A DNA stretch of 64,000 nt from Ilex aquifolium (GCA_951799425.1 OX637403.1:24890811-24954810), one strand, 5' to 3'; counted from the first letter of the stretch, positions 33,543 to 47,345 are shown. A program made the numbers and translations. The notes: generated by a model not told the origin, from the sequence alone.

Positions 33543-36500
33543 ACGTAACATCAATGTGTTAATCCAATGACAACCAAAGAAAAACAAATACTACAAGGAC
33601 CCAAGAAGAAGAGCATTATGGCCCAAAAGAACAAGCTAGGGAGCTACTACAAAGAAAGGTAAGGAAAGTGCCTGCAAGTCTAAAAAGGCTAACTTTAAGT
33701 AAATGTGGCAATGAGGATGGCTATAGGCATACAAATTTTGAACTACGACAAAACTGCAAACATCAGTGCACATTTAATGAATAGAAGCTATATTTATCAA
33801 TTGTTGAAAATGAAAAAAATATTATTTGGGGAAACTATTATATCTGGAAAAGATACAAACCTTGGTAGGAATTCGGTCAAAATGGAGAGGTTTGGAGGAC
33901 GAGTAACTGCTCCCATGAAAAGAACAACATTAGGATGTCTCAACCTTAACATGATTTCAATCTGCACAAAGCAACCAGCAGGCATTGAGTGGAATTCTTT
34001 TGAAGAATACAAATTAGATCATTCACAACAGTACATAATGCACAGTAAAGAATCTGGCACGCACTTCGCATTTAAACTGCAACAGTGCATCACCCGATAG
34101 ATCTTGGTTCATGAACTTCTTCACAGCGACTTCCTGTCATGCAATACTATTTTAATAACATTAACGTTAACAAAAAAAGTCCAGTGCAGTAATAATGAAT
34201 GGATCATTAGGGTCATAATGAATTTCAAACACATCACATATAGTCACGACCAACTATAGCAACATTTATTTTGTCATAATGTATAGGAATGTGAAGAGAG
34301 CTGTCCCACATCGAAAAATTAAGTAAACCCAAGGTTGGTTTGTATACTTGAGGTGTCAATCCACTCACTACCAATTGAGTTTGGGTTGGATGCTCTAGCA
34401 TGGTATCAGAGTTGGGCCCTAGGTTGTTAATGGGCTAAGTCACTCACTTAGTTGAATTCTCCAGTCTGTTTATTTGTTTGTTTCAATTCGGCTTCAGTCA
34501 GTTTGTCTACCTGTTTCAGTTCGATTTGGTAACTTGCATGCGAGTCTGAGTCACACGTGAGGAAGGTTGTGAAGAGAGCTACCCCACATCGAAAAATTAA
34601 GTAGACCCAAGTTGGTTTATATATTTGAGGGACCACTACAACAATTGCCAATTGGTTTTGGGTTGAATGCTTTAACAAGTAACAAGTGTAATAATTTCAT
34701 ATTATAAGCCAATAGATGTAAGTTTGACCTAAAGATTTCATCATAGAAATTTATTTAAAGAATGCATGGATGCAACTTTTAACGAATGGCAGTACATTCT
34801 AGACATAGACAGGTACAGTTTCCTAAGAACTAATACAAGTGACCCACACAGCCCGAGCGAGTATGTTACAACTTACAAGACAAATCAGTTTATATTCAGG
34901 TTATAAACTTACTCAAGAAATCCATCTGTTTCAATCAACTTGTGGTATACATCAAAGGCAATGTAATAATGCATTGAACATCATACAAACAACATTCTGC
35001 AAACAAATCAACTTCACAAAAGAAAGTGTTTTATAACATCATCTCCACTCACTCATTCGCTACCAGCATTGCATTTTATCAAAGCATTTTGAGGGGGAAA
35101 AACAATATGATTCTTTTAAAAAAGTGCCATGATAAAGGGTCAGATTATATTGATTCATGTATCTATGATATAACTTACAGTGCTATTCCATTCTCCACGA
35201 TAAACCTCACCAAATGAACCTGAAACGATAGGATTTGAAATTGCATAAGATTATGAATGAACAACCACTTGATACTCAAGTATAGATAACACTCCAAACA
35301 GAAAATTCTTTTTTTTTTTTTTTTTCTGTCGAAGAATGTAAAGGAAACATGAATCTCTCATACATTCACTTAACATTCAAAACCTAAGAAGAACAAATTC
35401 TTCATTTGGGGTAAAGTATCCATATCCAAAACATATCGAATACTAATACTTGTTAGATACTTGAGGATTGAGGATACGAATCGGATACTTTATGTCCGTA
35501 TCGAACAATTAATAATACATTTGTTGTTGGATACTTGTTAGATACACCTCTAATGCGCATATCTTCATTTTACTTGGTGAGATGGTATGTGTAGATTTGT
35601 GTTGATCTTTGTGCCCGGTGGTCCGGTAGTTTAAATTTGTGCTCATTATAGACTTAAAAAGATTAGCTAATTGGAGGCCCCATACATACCTTCCATGGAG
35701 ATTTGTTCAATTAAAAATATGAATGGTTTCATGCGCCTTAGGGAAAGTGAAGTTGGGCTAAAATTCAGAGAATGGTTTACAATTGACTTAAATAACTAGT
35801 TTCTATGACTTACGTCAAAATCAATGGGCTTCACTTCAATTAGATGTTGAGTCAAAGTTGAGGAATCTTGAACGATGACACATGTTTAGCTTTTGGATTA
35901 CATAAAACATTGAGATGAACACACCATTGCACGGTTCCCTATGTTAGCCTCTTAGCAACATATTATTTTAGTTTGTGATATCCTCACATTTTTATCAACA
36001 AATTATATAACATATTATAGACGTACCATAACCATATCCGTATCCTACTTTTTAGGATTTTACATTACCGTTGTATCCGAATTCATACCCCATATCTTGT
36101 ACCCGAATCTGTGCTTTCCTAGTTCAAAGCCATGATTCTAGTATATACTCCGCAGATGATTTCAATTTAACATTCTAAGTCATAACAACAATATAAACCT
36201 TATTATCAAATGATTATTTGGTCCATATTTATGCATAATAACAAATTGTGTGGTTCCAGGAAGAAAGAGATTTCATAATTCAATGAGATAGGAGAACAAA
36301 ATCTTACCTATACCAATTCGTTCTCCAATCTGAAGATCTTCCCATAGAATTTCCCATTCAGCAGCCTCACCCAGCACTGGGTTAATACTGTCATTCTGTG
36401 TTGTGCAAACATCAACTTTTGCTACGGCCCCTTTGTCTTTTCCAGTATCTAAAACCATTCCTAACTTGTTTTCATTTTTCTCATCACGATGAAGAGCACT

Positions 36501-39500
36501 TTTAGGTTGTCCTTCAAAAGGTTTGGCAGCCAGAAACATAGAAAATTCAGAAGTATGTTCCCCATCTGAAGCTCTTGAAACCAGTCGAGATGGATCAGCA
36601 AAACCATTACAAATAGCTGCATCATCAGCCTGGTTCATTTCTTTATGTCCGCTACTGATAAGCACAAATCCCTCATTTGCAGTATCAGAAGGTACAGCCT
36701 GTCCACGATTCATGATAGTGGACTTCAGTTCCTGCTGTTTTGCTGAAAACCAATGCCCTCCACTGAAGGGTATAATAGATTGCTCATTGTTTGACAAGAG
36801 CATATCCGAAGAACATTGAGCCTCACCAGCCACCATTCTCAAATTTGATTGCCGAATATTTTCAAGCAATTCTTCTTCTCCCAGATTACAAAGATTTATG
36901 TTTGACAGCAAATCAGGAGGCAGTGATGCACCACTTTCTAACAAAACAGCATGAAGTTTTTGAGCAAATTCTGGGTTTTTGGCTGCGCTAATGACACATT
37001 CGGAAACATCTTTAACTTGCATCTTTTGTGCAGCTGATGCTTTCTCGTGAGCACCTGATGAGCCTTCATGCGATCTGCCTAGTGGTGGATGAAGCTTCCC
37101 AAACTCATGCTCAAACCTCTCAATTTGATTTTTCTCCACAACATTCTTGTCACCCCCTTTTGACTGAATGCTAAGAGAAGATGCTTCTTTTAAATTTGAA
37201 TTTCCAACTTCAGGAACTCTGTCAAGTTTAGGTGAAACTGCCCTTGTTCCATATCCTTCTTCAAGCACTGAACAAGGATTTTCTACAAAGTCAGCAATGG
37301 ATGAAAAGCTCCGCAGATCTAACCCAGAATTTTTCCGATGACTGCTGGACACTTCAGCAGGAATTAGTGTGCCCGGAGCACCCATTAAATCAATAATGAA
37401 CTCACTGCATTAATCCAAAAATCAGCTACATAACCACACATTGGTTTCTCGCAAACTTTTAAGGATGCTATTGTCCTTTCTACTAGGACATTAAAAACAG
37501 TGGAAGGAAAGAAAATAAAAAAGAGATAACAGCATATCATACTTCTTTAACATTAACATTACTCATTATTACTACATGATGGAAAGACCAGTTGACAATT
37601 ATAAAGAAGAAAAGCTGTGAGAAGAAAATGAACAACAGAGAATATACAACGAAAGGAGATTTTATGTTTATAACTTGAAAATACGTTTAATCATTAAAAG
37701 AAAGACTCAAAAGTCTCCACGGAAGAAATGATCGCAATTTGGAAATCGTATTTGAATGCTGTATAAAAATTGCACCTACATATGCAGAAAAGTTTGTGAA
37801 GTCCTTATCCAGAAATTAAAGTATGGGGCAGTAAAGTGATGCGCAACACCAAACCTATGAGTGTGATACCACAAACAAAGCGAACAAATCAAGAAGATAA
37901 CAAACATGCATAAAAGGGGTGACGGTCAATTGGCGAATCAAATTCATGACATTGCCAAATTGCACTTCTGGATCATAGTTCTAGAAGATCTTGTTAAGCA
38001 TCAGAAGGAATGTATAAACTCCAAGCTTGGTGCCCATTCAATCACAAACTCCTTCCCCCCACCCCCCCGGGGCACCGGAAAAAAGAAAGAAAAAATCCAG
38101 CGAAAAGAAAAATGGAAAAAAGACAAGAAATATGAAGAGTTACAGCTGAGTAAAGCAATCATCAACAACCTTAAGGATATAGATCCCTGGTGCATGCTAT
38201 AGCTGAAATATCTTCTCAAATGTGAAACTGACGAACTAATGCGAAAATAAATATTTCAAAAGGAATTTTCGCATCAACACTGTACAAGATAAGCAAGTAA
38301 AAAACTCCATATAACGGATGTAACGTTCAAATGACCAAAGAAAAAATGTAACCTTAACAGATTTGCAAATGCAAGTGAGTTGATCAATAAAACAAGATAT
38401 CACTACCTTCCATTATCAACCTTAATAAAGTTCACAGCTCCCTCATCAGTGCCAGTATAGTAGCTCCCTTTGACCAGCATACACGGAAGGTTGATCCTAT
38501 CAGCAAGTACCTGGCATCCAAAGTATACAATTTCAAATGCTTGAGAAAGAGATCACCTAGGAAGCACGAATACAGATACGATACGATACAAATATAACGA
38601 TAAGACAAAACCTGAAAAAATAGAATACGGGTACAGCTAGGATACGTCTATAATAAAATATATTTTATATTTTACAATTATTGAACTAATTAAAAACTAC
38701 AGTTTTTTAATAATTATTTAATAATGGTAAGCAAAATTAACAATTATTTCCCTGAAAAATTGTAATATTATCTCATTATGATAGATCCATAAAGTGAACG
38801 TGACCAATTAAAAAAATCAGAATCAACAATTAACTAGTCGATTTGTTTACAAGTATTTGTTTATAAGATTATAGTGTAACTAATTCATTTCTCTATACTT
38901 TTTTGACATGTAATAGTAGATAATCCTTAAAAAATACTTGTGTCTTCAAATGGAATTTTGTTGATGTATATTGTATTGTATGTGAACTCGAAATGAGAGA
39001 GTCTAGATTAAAATTAAAAATTGTACATCTTGCTCCATGCGTAGAAGTATCAGTGAAATATCCACATATTTTCTTAATTATCGGATACACATGATGTGTA
39101 TCTGATACATATCATTGAATATCCGACAAGTATCATATCCGATATAGATATGTCGATCTTGACTATTTATCCGTATTTCATATAAGACCAACATATGAAT
39201 CAAAAGGGTATACGTGTTAGAAATGTGAAGTTGGTCAATAGTGTCTTAAAATTCTCACTAAATAACTGTTTCAACAAATTGAACAACAAACTTGCACTCT
39301 AGGGTTATCTGATATGTCAATTTAAGTTCTAATTTCACTGGCATATTCTCTACGCCCCTTCAAAACTTCAAACAAGGTTGACAATATGTCCTCTTCTATC
39401 GCATGAAACCATCAATATCAGTTGTTATATATGGGGCACTGTTGAGGCAATGAATGCAGAAATGACCTTCTAAAGGCTTCTCTCCATCTTGGATTAATTT

Positions 39501-41242
39501 ACAATTATTCAATGATTACCTTGGAAATGGATAAGAGATGATATTGCACACAATCTAACATAGCATATGAGACATAGAATAATTTAACTCTATCATGATG
39601 TTAGTGTATGATATTGCCCACAGAAATGATGTGAGTCCTTCACATGAATTGAGATACAAATCATACAATCCCAGATTTAAGTCCTAACTACAATACAAAA
39701 ATAATTATCTCAATAAAAAAAACTAAAATAGAACTAGAATGCAGATACTCTATACATGAATCAATTTGAGGTTAGGTTATAACATAAAGAGAGGTAGACT
39801 TGAAGAACCTTAAAGAGCAAGGCCCTGTGGCGTGAAAGTCCAACATCAAGACAGCCAAGGGGAAGGATGATAGTGTTTAAAGAATTCCGCAATTCATAAC
39901 TCCTGGCAGTCCATCTTCTCAACATTTCCTCAGCATCACTAACCGGACCACCCATTCTACCAACAATAAGGTCAGCAATTTTCTGGATCAAACCACTCAT
40001 AATTGAGCCATCATAAAAACCTTGACACTCCATTGACATGATATACACCTTTTCCTCAAGCTGTCGCAGTTCCGAGTCAGCCCCGCGGTTCACTATAATA
40101 ACTTCATAATCTACATTATCTGAAACAGAAATTGCATCGAGATCCACCAGTAAAGGCATTTTGCCTTGCCCCAGCGGAGTTGAATTGATTCCATATACAT
40201 CATAAAACCCATCCATCACTCTCTCTTCATAATTTATAACATTATTATTCTGCAAATACCAAAAATATTACTTTCCCCAATTAGTTGAAATCCAAGACAT
40301 ATTCATGGGAAACAACTACTAGATGTAAAACACTTCCATTCAGTCAATTTTGTGAATGAGAGAGAGAGAGAGAACATTTTCTTTGTCTTTTTTTCTGTCG
40401 AGCCAAGAGTAGGAGCATTTTCTACTTCCAGGATTGCATAGTAGTTAATAATACAAACTTTTTGTGCACCGCGAATTCATCCCAACTTAAGTGTGTGTAA
40501 CTAAACAAAAAGCACCAATTTATGTCGAACTTAATTAACGCGATTTGTGAATTGAATTTGACCTGAAAAGCAAATAATCCATATCCATCATCCAAGAGAA
40601 TGAGATCTGGAATCGATCATCAAGTCAACCCATTCAACCTAGTGCTATCCCGTGTGCGTATATATAATTAGACTTAAAATGCAAATCATTAATCTCCAAA
40701 ATCACAAACAATTGAGATCCAAAATTAGCAAAGTTGAACAAATTTAACCTAATTCATCAGTCGATGCAGCCAAAACTTGAAAGGAGAAATTGAATGATAA
40801 AGAAGCTAACACATCCGCTTACCCAATACCGAAGAGAGAGAAACTCAACGAGGGTTTCAGAAGGCTGCGAGCAACCCAATCCCAAACCCAAGCTTATCTG
40901 CTTGGCCTTCTGGATCTGCGCCGTGTCGGGATCTTCAGTCGCATCTGGATCCGAAACACTGATCGCCAACGCAAGCTGAACCTGAAATTCCTCTTCAAAG
41001 AAATTGAAATCCAAGGAATCGGAATTCAAATTCTCCGCCGACTCAACCGCCGTATTTGATCTCGTCAATGCGGACGAAGAAGTAGAGGTCGCCGACACGT
41101 CCGTCGGTGAACTTGCCGAATCAGACGGCGCCACTTGAGGAGGTGGTGGAGGACTGATATTCACAGGTGGGTGCGGGTGATGATCGGCGAAGTTTCCACT
41201 ACCGATGTGAAGCTTCCGGAGTAAGTGTTTCATTTTCGACAT
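31815..41242 (-). CDS. RAF3/EDR1-like Raf-type MAP kinase kinase kinase (13 exons, 954 aa)
   Basis: Ser/Thr kinase of the plant Raf-like B3 group (RAF3, EDR1, SIS8), whose members act in stress, ABA and defence signalling. Exons in gene order: 41242-40823, 40249-39809, 38510-38407, 37404-36308, 35219-35179, 34133-34065, 33961-33861, 33284-33206, 33125-33027, 32830-32762, 32561-32512, 32403-32227, 31932-31815; 2865 bp with stop. The N-terminus [14 protein letters not shown] and the EDR1 domain (about 140-340, from [15 protein letters not shown] to [16 protein letters not shown]) identify the subfamily. The kinase domain starts near 680: GIGSFGEV loop, AVKK with Lys706, HRDLKTPN with Asp802, DFG at 820-822, APE at 845-847, then [15 protein letters not shown]. 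The catalytic residues I can see are intact. The tail after the kinase domain is short. The best single homolog is probably RAF3 (At5g11850); I leave the symbol blank because orthology is not proven. Confidence 0.93.
32674..32694 (+). repeat. Poly(G) tract of 21 in a kinase intron
   Basis: An uninterrupted run of 21 G between kinase exons 10 and 11. Unusual in AT-rich plant DNA. Its length is uncertain because long homopolymers are often miscounted. Confidence 0.85.
33510..33540. repeat. (TA)n microsatellite in a kinase intron
   Basis: TA-rich simple repeat in intron 7 of the Raf-like kinase gene. Confidence 0.8.
34290..34677 (+). mobile_element. TRIM-type miniature LTR element (388 bp, fossil) in kinase intron 5
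   Basis: Two short direct LTRs (34290-34401, 112 bp; 34568-34677, 110 bp) start TGTGAAGAGAGCT and end CA. The left one is followed at once by TGGTATCAGAG, the primer-binding site for initiator tRNA-Met. Flanks AGGAA and AGTAA look like a 5-bp target repeat with one change. No coding region, as is normal for TRIMs. It appears structurally whole and same-strand relative to the window. Confidence 0.85.
35404..36120. repeat. GTATCC-rich dispersed repeat in kinase intron 4
   Basis: Repeated TATCC/GATAC phrases, with the right end CTGTGCTTTCCTA complementary to TAGGAAGCACGAATACAG at about 38555. Probably an eroded DNA transposon family. Ends and target repeats are not clear. Confidence 0.4.
38553..39190. 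repeat. GATACG-rich dispersed repeat in kinase intron 2
   Basis: Same family as 35404-36120 by its terminal TAGGAAGCACGAATACAGAT and repeated GATACG phrases. Boundaries uncertain. Confidence 0.4.
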
Positions 41243-41906
41243 GGATGAGTCGCATCGAAGATAGAGAATAGAGAAAGAAGACTGGGAATTGGGGATGGAT
41301 TAACCTACGCCCCCCACTAGGCAGGCACAAAGGTAGATTCTCTCTCTCTCTTAATCTGCGCACCTTCTTCGTCAAGCTACCACCACTGGAATTAAATTAA
41401 CCGCTCTCGCTTCCCTCCAATAAGACTCTCTCTCTCTCTCTGTATATATTGTAATTTTGTATACGCGGAGTGCAAAAATAAATGGAAGACGCTATCCATT
41501 TCTTGGGTAAATCTTGGAAATGTTCCATGAACTATAGTCTTTTTTTTTTTTTAAATTATCTATCGAAATTTTAATTATTCTTTTAAATTATGCAATTTAT
41601 TTTCATGAATTCCTTTTATTAAAATTAAACATTAAATAAGATAAATTAATAATTAATTTTAGCAGAATTTATCTCACTTAACGATTAATCTTAACAAAAC
41701 TTATTTTATTTATTGATTAATCTTAATGGAAAAGATTGATTGAAAAAAATTACAACGTTCGAGAGGTAAATTGGGATAATAAAAAATTAAGGAAACAATC
41801 TAAAACAAAGCTATAGTTCAAGGGGCATTTAGGAGGTTTGCCCTAAAATTTTTGATTTATCACTCAAAAAAATACATGTCACTCTAGAAATTATAGTATT
41901 TTTTTT

Positions 41907-42153
41907 TAGGTGTGTCAATCGTGTCGTGTTCGTGTGACCCATATGTCGTGTTATTCGTGTCGTGTTCGTGTGACCCACATGTCGTGTTATTTGTGTCGTG
42001 TTTGTGTTAAGACCCACAAAAAATAAAATTTATTTAATGTGTTCTGAATATTAAACATTAGTCTAGACTATTTATTATGAGTATTTAATAATCGTGTCAA
42101 TTTTATAATTATTCATGTCGGGTTCGTATCAACGGGTCATGTTGACACCCCTA
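41907..42153. mobile_element. hAT-like MITE (about 247 bp)
   Basis: Ends TAGGTGTGTCAATCGTGT and GTTGACACCCCTA form imperfect inverted repeats, and ATTTTTTT flanks both sides as a likely 8-bp target repeat. The interior contains a short tandem repeat of a phrase like GTGTCGTGTTCGTGTGACCC. Confidence 0.65.
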
Positions 42154-42648
42154 ATTTTTTTTATATTATTTTTTATTTTGGATTAAGAGTTCTTAGTTTT
42201 CTTGGGCTCTTGTAGCTATACTATAATATTGGATAAAATATATTATAAAATTTGCATGTATTGTCTCATGTGTTCATTAAAAAATAATGAACATAAATTT
42301 AACATCGGTTGAGGTAGGAATATTAAGTTAATTGATAAATTTTCATCTATTTTTTCAAAAGTCAGGTCTTTTTGGAGGTGGTGATTTGACTTAGGCTCAT
42401 TGGTCTTTTTAAATTCTTATGACTGCAGTATAATATTAAGTAAAGTATGCTCCAAAATATTTAGTCCCACTAATCCTTCAATAGTTATGATTGTACCACG
42501 CTAATTGTTGAAAATATTGATTATAGCATTGTTATAGAGGAGATAAATCTTTCAAAATTATATTACTTTTTTAGTTAAATCCATTACCATTTCAACTAGT
42601 TTGTCCTTATTTGTTTAAAAGAATAGTTAAAATTTTTGGTAGAGGTAA

Positions 42649-44953
42649 TGTCACATCCCATTTTAGAAAAGAGTTAGGGTGTGAATAGATCTATTATTCT
42701 CATAAACAAACGACCGGATAATTACATATATACATAATAAAAAATTCTCATCATTTAGGCACCATATCTACAAAACTTTCTAACCAGCCACATACACCAT
42801 GACTCATGACATGTCGTACAACAGACATCAATTCCCTCATAAGTCAAGTTAGACTCTACAGTGGACCTTCTTTTAAATCAACACTTGAAAACAAGTAACT
42901 CTTGGGGGGTGAGTAGGTCATAGGCTCAGGGAGTATAATTGAGACATGTAGAAAAAAATATATATAGCACAAAACTGCTAAAAAAATCCTACATATTAAA
43001 TGTGAAAAACAATATTCGACTATTCAATTACGTTTGAAAGGCTTGACGAGAATTAATGACTACCAATTTTTGTCGGGAGTCTCATTAATTAGGGTTGATA
43101 ATCGAGACGATCCTGTTAAACTTATTTTTTTAAACGATTTTAAAAAATTATTCAAGCTTAACTCATTTTAAGAAATGAGTTAAGCCCGAGCCGAGTCCAA
43201 AACAAACTGAACTCGAGTTGAACCTTAAAAATTGTTCAAGTTTGACTTGTTTACAATACGAGCAGAGCTCGAATTGAGTCTTATTTGAGTTGACTCCTAG
43301 TCAAACCCAAGTAGTTCAGCTCAATTATCAACACTATCAGCAATCACATCATTGTCGTTTATGCCCGGCAGTTTCAACAATCAATAATATCAAAAAACAT
43401 ATAACCACCATAAATATCACTTGAGCTCATAGCCAATCACAATTCCACAAATTAGTAATCTACTACACCACATTCCAACTAATACACATAAGTATAACTA
43501 TTAGTCAGTCAATCACATTTCCAATCAATATACTCGCCTTAGGTTTAACTCCAAACCCACAATTAATCCCCTTGTGATATCTTAGATGGAATCGACGTTG
43601 TCGCCTCTGCACCGAACACACATCGTCACAAGACAGATGAGTTATATTCGTATGTGCTTATTCTATGTATACACATACATAAATGTGTAACCATGTTTGA
43701 CTTAATATTAATCCAATCTCCTTTCTTAAGGGATATAATGTGAATCAAAACCTTAGTTTAAATTATACAAACAAACACATTAATTTTCATGTTCAAATTT
43801 AATGGTAGATGAGCCAACTCGCAATCTCCTAGTTAAAACTCTCCATGTACTTTAAATTACGTGGTGAAATCAATATCATCTTAACGTAGACATTCCAAAC
43901 TTTGAACCATAGGTCACTAGCTAAAATTAGATTCTTGTCTGAAAAGTTATCTCATTTTTCTTGAAAAACACTGAGCTGGTCTCCTGCTCAATAGTCGTAG
44001 AATTTTCAGTCTATGATCACCAGCTTTCACATAAATAGAATTAGGTGTTATACCTTATATGATTAGAAAGATTTACGAGTCTAAGTTACGACATAAAAAA
44101 TGGTGTATCAATCAAATTAAATTTCTTAAATAAAGGTATCGCAATTCTCCCACAAACGCTCAAGTTGCACTTATTGTTTGTACCAGTTAAATGTCCTTGT
44201 ACTGGTACAACAAAAAACAGAGACTCATTGTAACCGTTGTACACTTGTAACGATTCATCCCTAGGTTTTCTCCTCCCTAAGCCTCTTCAAGCTCTTCCTA
44301 CACCCAATTCTTCCATACACAACACCTCCATAAAACACACAAAATCATATAACCATATGAAAAATTCCAGCCAAAAGAATATTCGTAACTATTGTTCTTG
44401 TGCCGAAATCGACACCACCACCACCAACAATTCTATCCAAACCATTCTCATGGTTTTACATAACAAAGATGAAAAAAGTACCTAAAAACCCTTACCAATT
44501 GAAGATTGATTCTTGTATGGAAGTTCTTAAACTCCAAGTGATGAAGACAAATCAAAACAAAGTGGAGAAGTTTGGCTCCAAGAAATTTCGTGTAAAGAAA
44601 TAAAGCTTCAGAAGGTTTTCCAACCCAAAATTCGTAAGTGTAGACTGGCTATATATACGAGAGGAGGCAAGAGTGAGGGAATTGACGGCCAAATCTTCCC
44701 CTAAATACACTTAGACCCCTTTTTGTTCCATTTAATCACATATACATACTTAATGTTTCCCATACTCATTAATTCACACCCAAAACTCTGTAAATTCAAT
44801 AATTGAACTCCTAGGGTTATTTATTTAAAATATCACCTGACTCCCATAATTTTGATATCTATAATTTAACTTCCATAATTTATAATATAAATTACACATT
44901 AGATCCTAACATTATAATAAATGTCGTGCAATGCATGTTTGGGTCTCATTATA
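42649..44953 (-). mobile_element. Probable solo LTR (fossil), minus orientation
   Basis: The left edge TGTCACATCCC (minus strand GGGATGTGACA) is a common plant LTR terminus. A TATATATA-type promoter motif lies near 44650 on the minus strand. GGTAA occurs just outside both proposed edges (42644-42648 and 44954-44958). The interior is non-coding and holds a MITE at 43090-43336. The right boundary is uncertain. Confidence 0.4.
43090..43336. mobile_element. hAT-like MITE nested in the probable LTR
   Basis: Ends TAGGGTTGATAATCGAG and CTCAATTATCAACACTA are inverted repeats. Flanks TCATTAAT / TCAGCAAT resemble an 8-bp target repeat with two changes. The interior is itself partly palindromic (GCTTAACTC...GAGTTAAGC). 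Confidence 0.6.
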
Positions 44954-45016
44954 GGTAAGGGAATTTAATGGAATTAGTCAAGTTTTTCTTGCAGTGCACA
45001 AAACTTAGAGATTTCA

Positions 45017-45785
45017 ACATGGGTATTCACCCTATCCTGCGAGTAGGAAATATGATCTTTTGTCTTCCTACCCGATACTTTGAGAAATTTTTTTTTCTTG
45101 ATCTACCCTATCTGATCAAGTGTAGTATTTCTACTCAACTTCCGTCTAAATTAATCGGGTAGGAAGTCGGGTAGAAAATCGGGTGAACACTTTTGTAATT
45201 ATTAATTTTTGGATCATTTTAATAATTTAATTAAATAACATGCACCAATTTGACAGGACAATAAACCAATAACACTAAAACTTAAAATAATTATAACAAC
45301 AATTATAATAAAACACAAGAAAGCCCAAGGCATAAACATCAATCTATCATAAATGTTGCACAAATAAAATAACAACTATTTTAGGTTTAAATCATATGAA
45401 ACACATCAAAAATCATAACTACTCCAATAAATCACCACAAATCATGTAACCTGCACAAAAAATAAGTCTATATTTTAGCAACTCAAACATCCACAACAAT
45501 AATAATATTATCAATTATACCACATAAATAATCTTATAATTACTAAAAAATATATAAATAAATAAATATATGTAGGGTATGGTAGGAATACAAAATATAT
45601 ATATATATATATGCGGATAGAGTAGGGTAGGAATACGAAAATTTGATGGATATTCCGCATTCCTATTCGATTTTATCGGAAGACCAAAATTTTTTTCGCA
45701 TTCCTACTCGATTTTTTCAGCTAACCGATCAATAGGGTTGAATAGAATAGAAAATTGCGGGTAATCGAAAATTTGAACACCCCTA
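45017..45785. mobile_element. hAT-like non-autonomous element, older copy (769 bp)
   Basis: Same family as 59981-60673: shared ends (TAGGGGTGTTCAC type, degraded here at the left), shared interior around TTTGGATCATTTTAA and CATAACTACTC. Target repeats GATTTCAA (45009-45016) and GATCTCAA (45786-45793) differ by one base. Non-coding. Confidence 0.75.
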
Positions 45786-46099
45786 GATCTCAATACCATC
45801 TCTCAAATACTTTTATGCCTTTATTTTATTTTTTTGCCAAATAAGTCACCGTAAATGAGAGAGGGACTTATTTATATATAGCGGATCCTAGTTACATTCA
45901 CCTGATGCACCAAGAAAAAAAATGTATTGGAATGAATTTTAATACACTATATCAGATTCAAATCTCTTCCAATACTTTTTATTTTTATTTTCTTTCATGC
46001 CAAATCATTTATCATTAATGGGTGATGGATTAATTTATATATAATAAGTCTCACTTAAATTCATGTTATGTAATCTACGTAGAAGAGAAATAAAGATAA

Positions 46100-46942
46100 A
46101 ATATATTGGAGGAGATTTGAGTTCGAATCTTGACAACCCCTTTTTTTTTTTTGGTAAATATCTTGACAACCCCTTTAGGCTATGCTATGAGGAATTTTTA
46201 TCCCTCATGAATATACTAATCCCGATGTGAATAGTCAATAGTGGTGGAGCCACTAGTGGGTCAGGCGGCATGGGGCCACCTTGAAATTTTTTTAAAAAAT
46301 TATTACCTATATATTTTTAATTTTTTTTGGTATATTTCATGGTGTCCATTGTATAAAATTTTGTGTCTAATCTATCAATTTCTTGTTCTATAGTATAGAC
46401 AAATACTTAATTAACTATGAATTTTTGGACCTACTTTATACTTATTTCATGGTGCCCACTAGACAAGTTTTTGATATGTCGAATTTATTTTTTTTAAGTT
46501 ATAAAAATTGTGAATATTAAGTTACATAATCAAAAGAGTTAGTTAATTATTTATATAGAGAAAGATATTTTTTCATAGTGGATAATGAAATTATCATACA
46601 ATGTCTTTAAAGTATAAAACTCATCGAAATCAATTATAAATAATTATAATTAACCTCTTTTCATTATTTTTTTTATTTATGTGCTATGAATATCAATGTT
46701 GAACTATTTTGTATCTAATAAAAGTTTTAGTATTTAATATAATATAATAAATTTAAATATGTTATGCTACTTTTATCAAGTGGAAGAAAAAAATTTAAGT
46801 TTATAGTTAAGGTGTCTATTGTGAACAAATTTTTTGACTATGTCACTAATGGCTTGCCTTTAATCAGATTAAGGAAAAGATTAGTCAAGATGTGTGTAAA
46901 TTAACTCAAACATCTTGACCGTTACAAAAAAAAAATAAAAAA
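46100..46942 (+). mobile_element. tRNA-derived SINE, copy 2, split by another insertion
   Basis: The B box GAGTTCGAATCTTG begins at 46119, the SINE body continues to about 46235 and resumes at about 46853 (GCCTTTAATCAGATTAAGG) to an A-rich tail. The 0.6 kb between, beginning TAGTGGTGGAGCCACTAG, is a separate, unassigned insertion with hAT-like ends. Confidence 0.6.
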
Positions 46943-47099
46943 TGAAACATTTGAATGATTTTACATGATTACCAAAATCCACAGCAACACTGCATTTGGG
47001 ACCATTTGTTTCTGCAAGTCTTTGAATGATTTTACACGATTACAAAAATCCACAAGAACACTGAATTTGGCACCATTTTGTTTCTGCCAGTCAACTTGG

Positions 47100-47345
47100 A
47101 GGCAAGAGAGTTTGGAGATTGTGGTCTCGCAAGCAATAATAACAAATCATGTATGAGACTTCAGGTTTGAGTCCTGGAGCCACGTTGAAATTTAGTAGTT
47201 GATCGCTATAATAACTTAATTAGGTTCATTCTTGAGAGGAGTAATGGATGCGATCAGAGGCCTCATGATCCCACTAGTAAGAGCCTATCAGGGTGGTCTC
47301 TGGACACTCTCATTTGTCCCACCCCTTTTTCAAGCAGTAAAAAAA
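47100..47345 (+). mobile_element. Possible SINE of another family
   Basis: A TGGTCTCGCAAG A-box-like stretch is followed by GGTTTGAGTCCTGG (B box), then unique sequence and an A-rich tail near 47339-47347. Not a functional tRNA, as no cloverleaf acceptor stem is seen. Confidence 0.4.
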
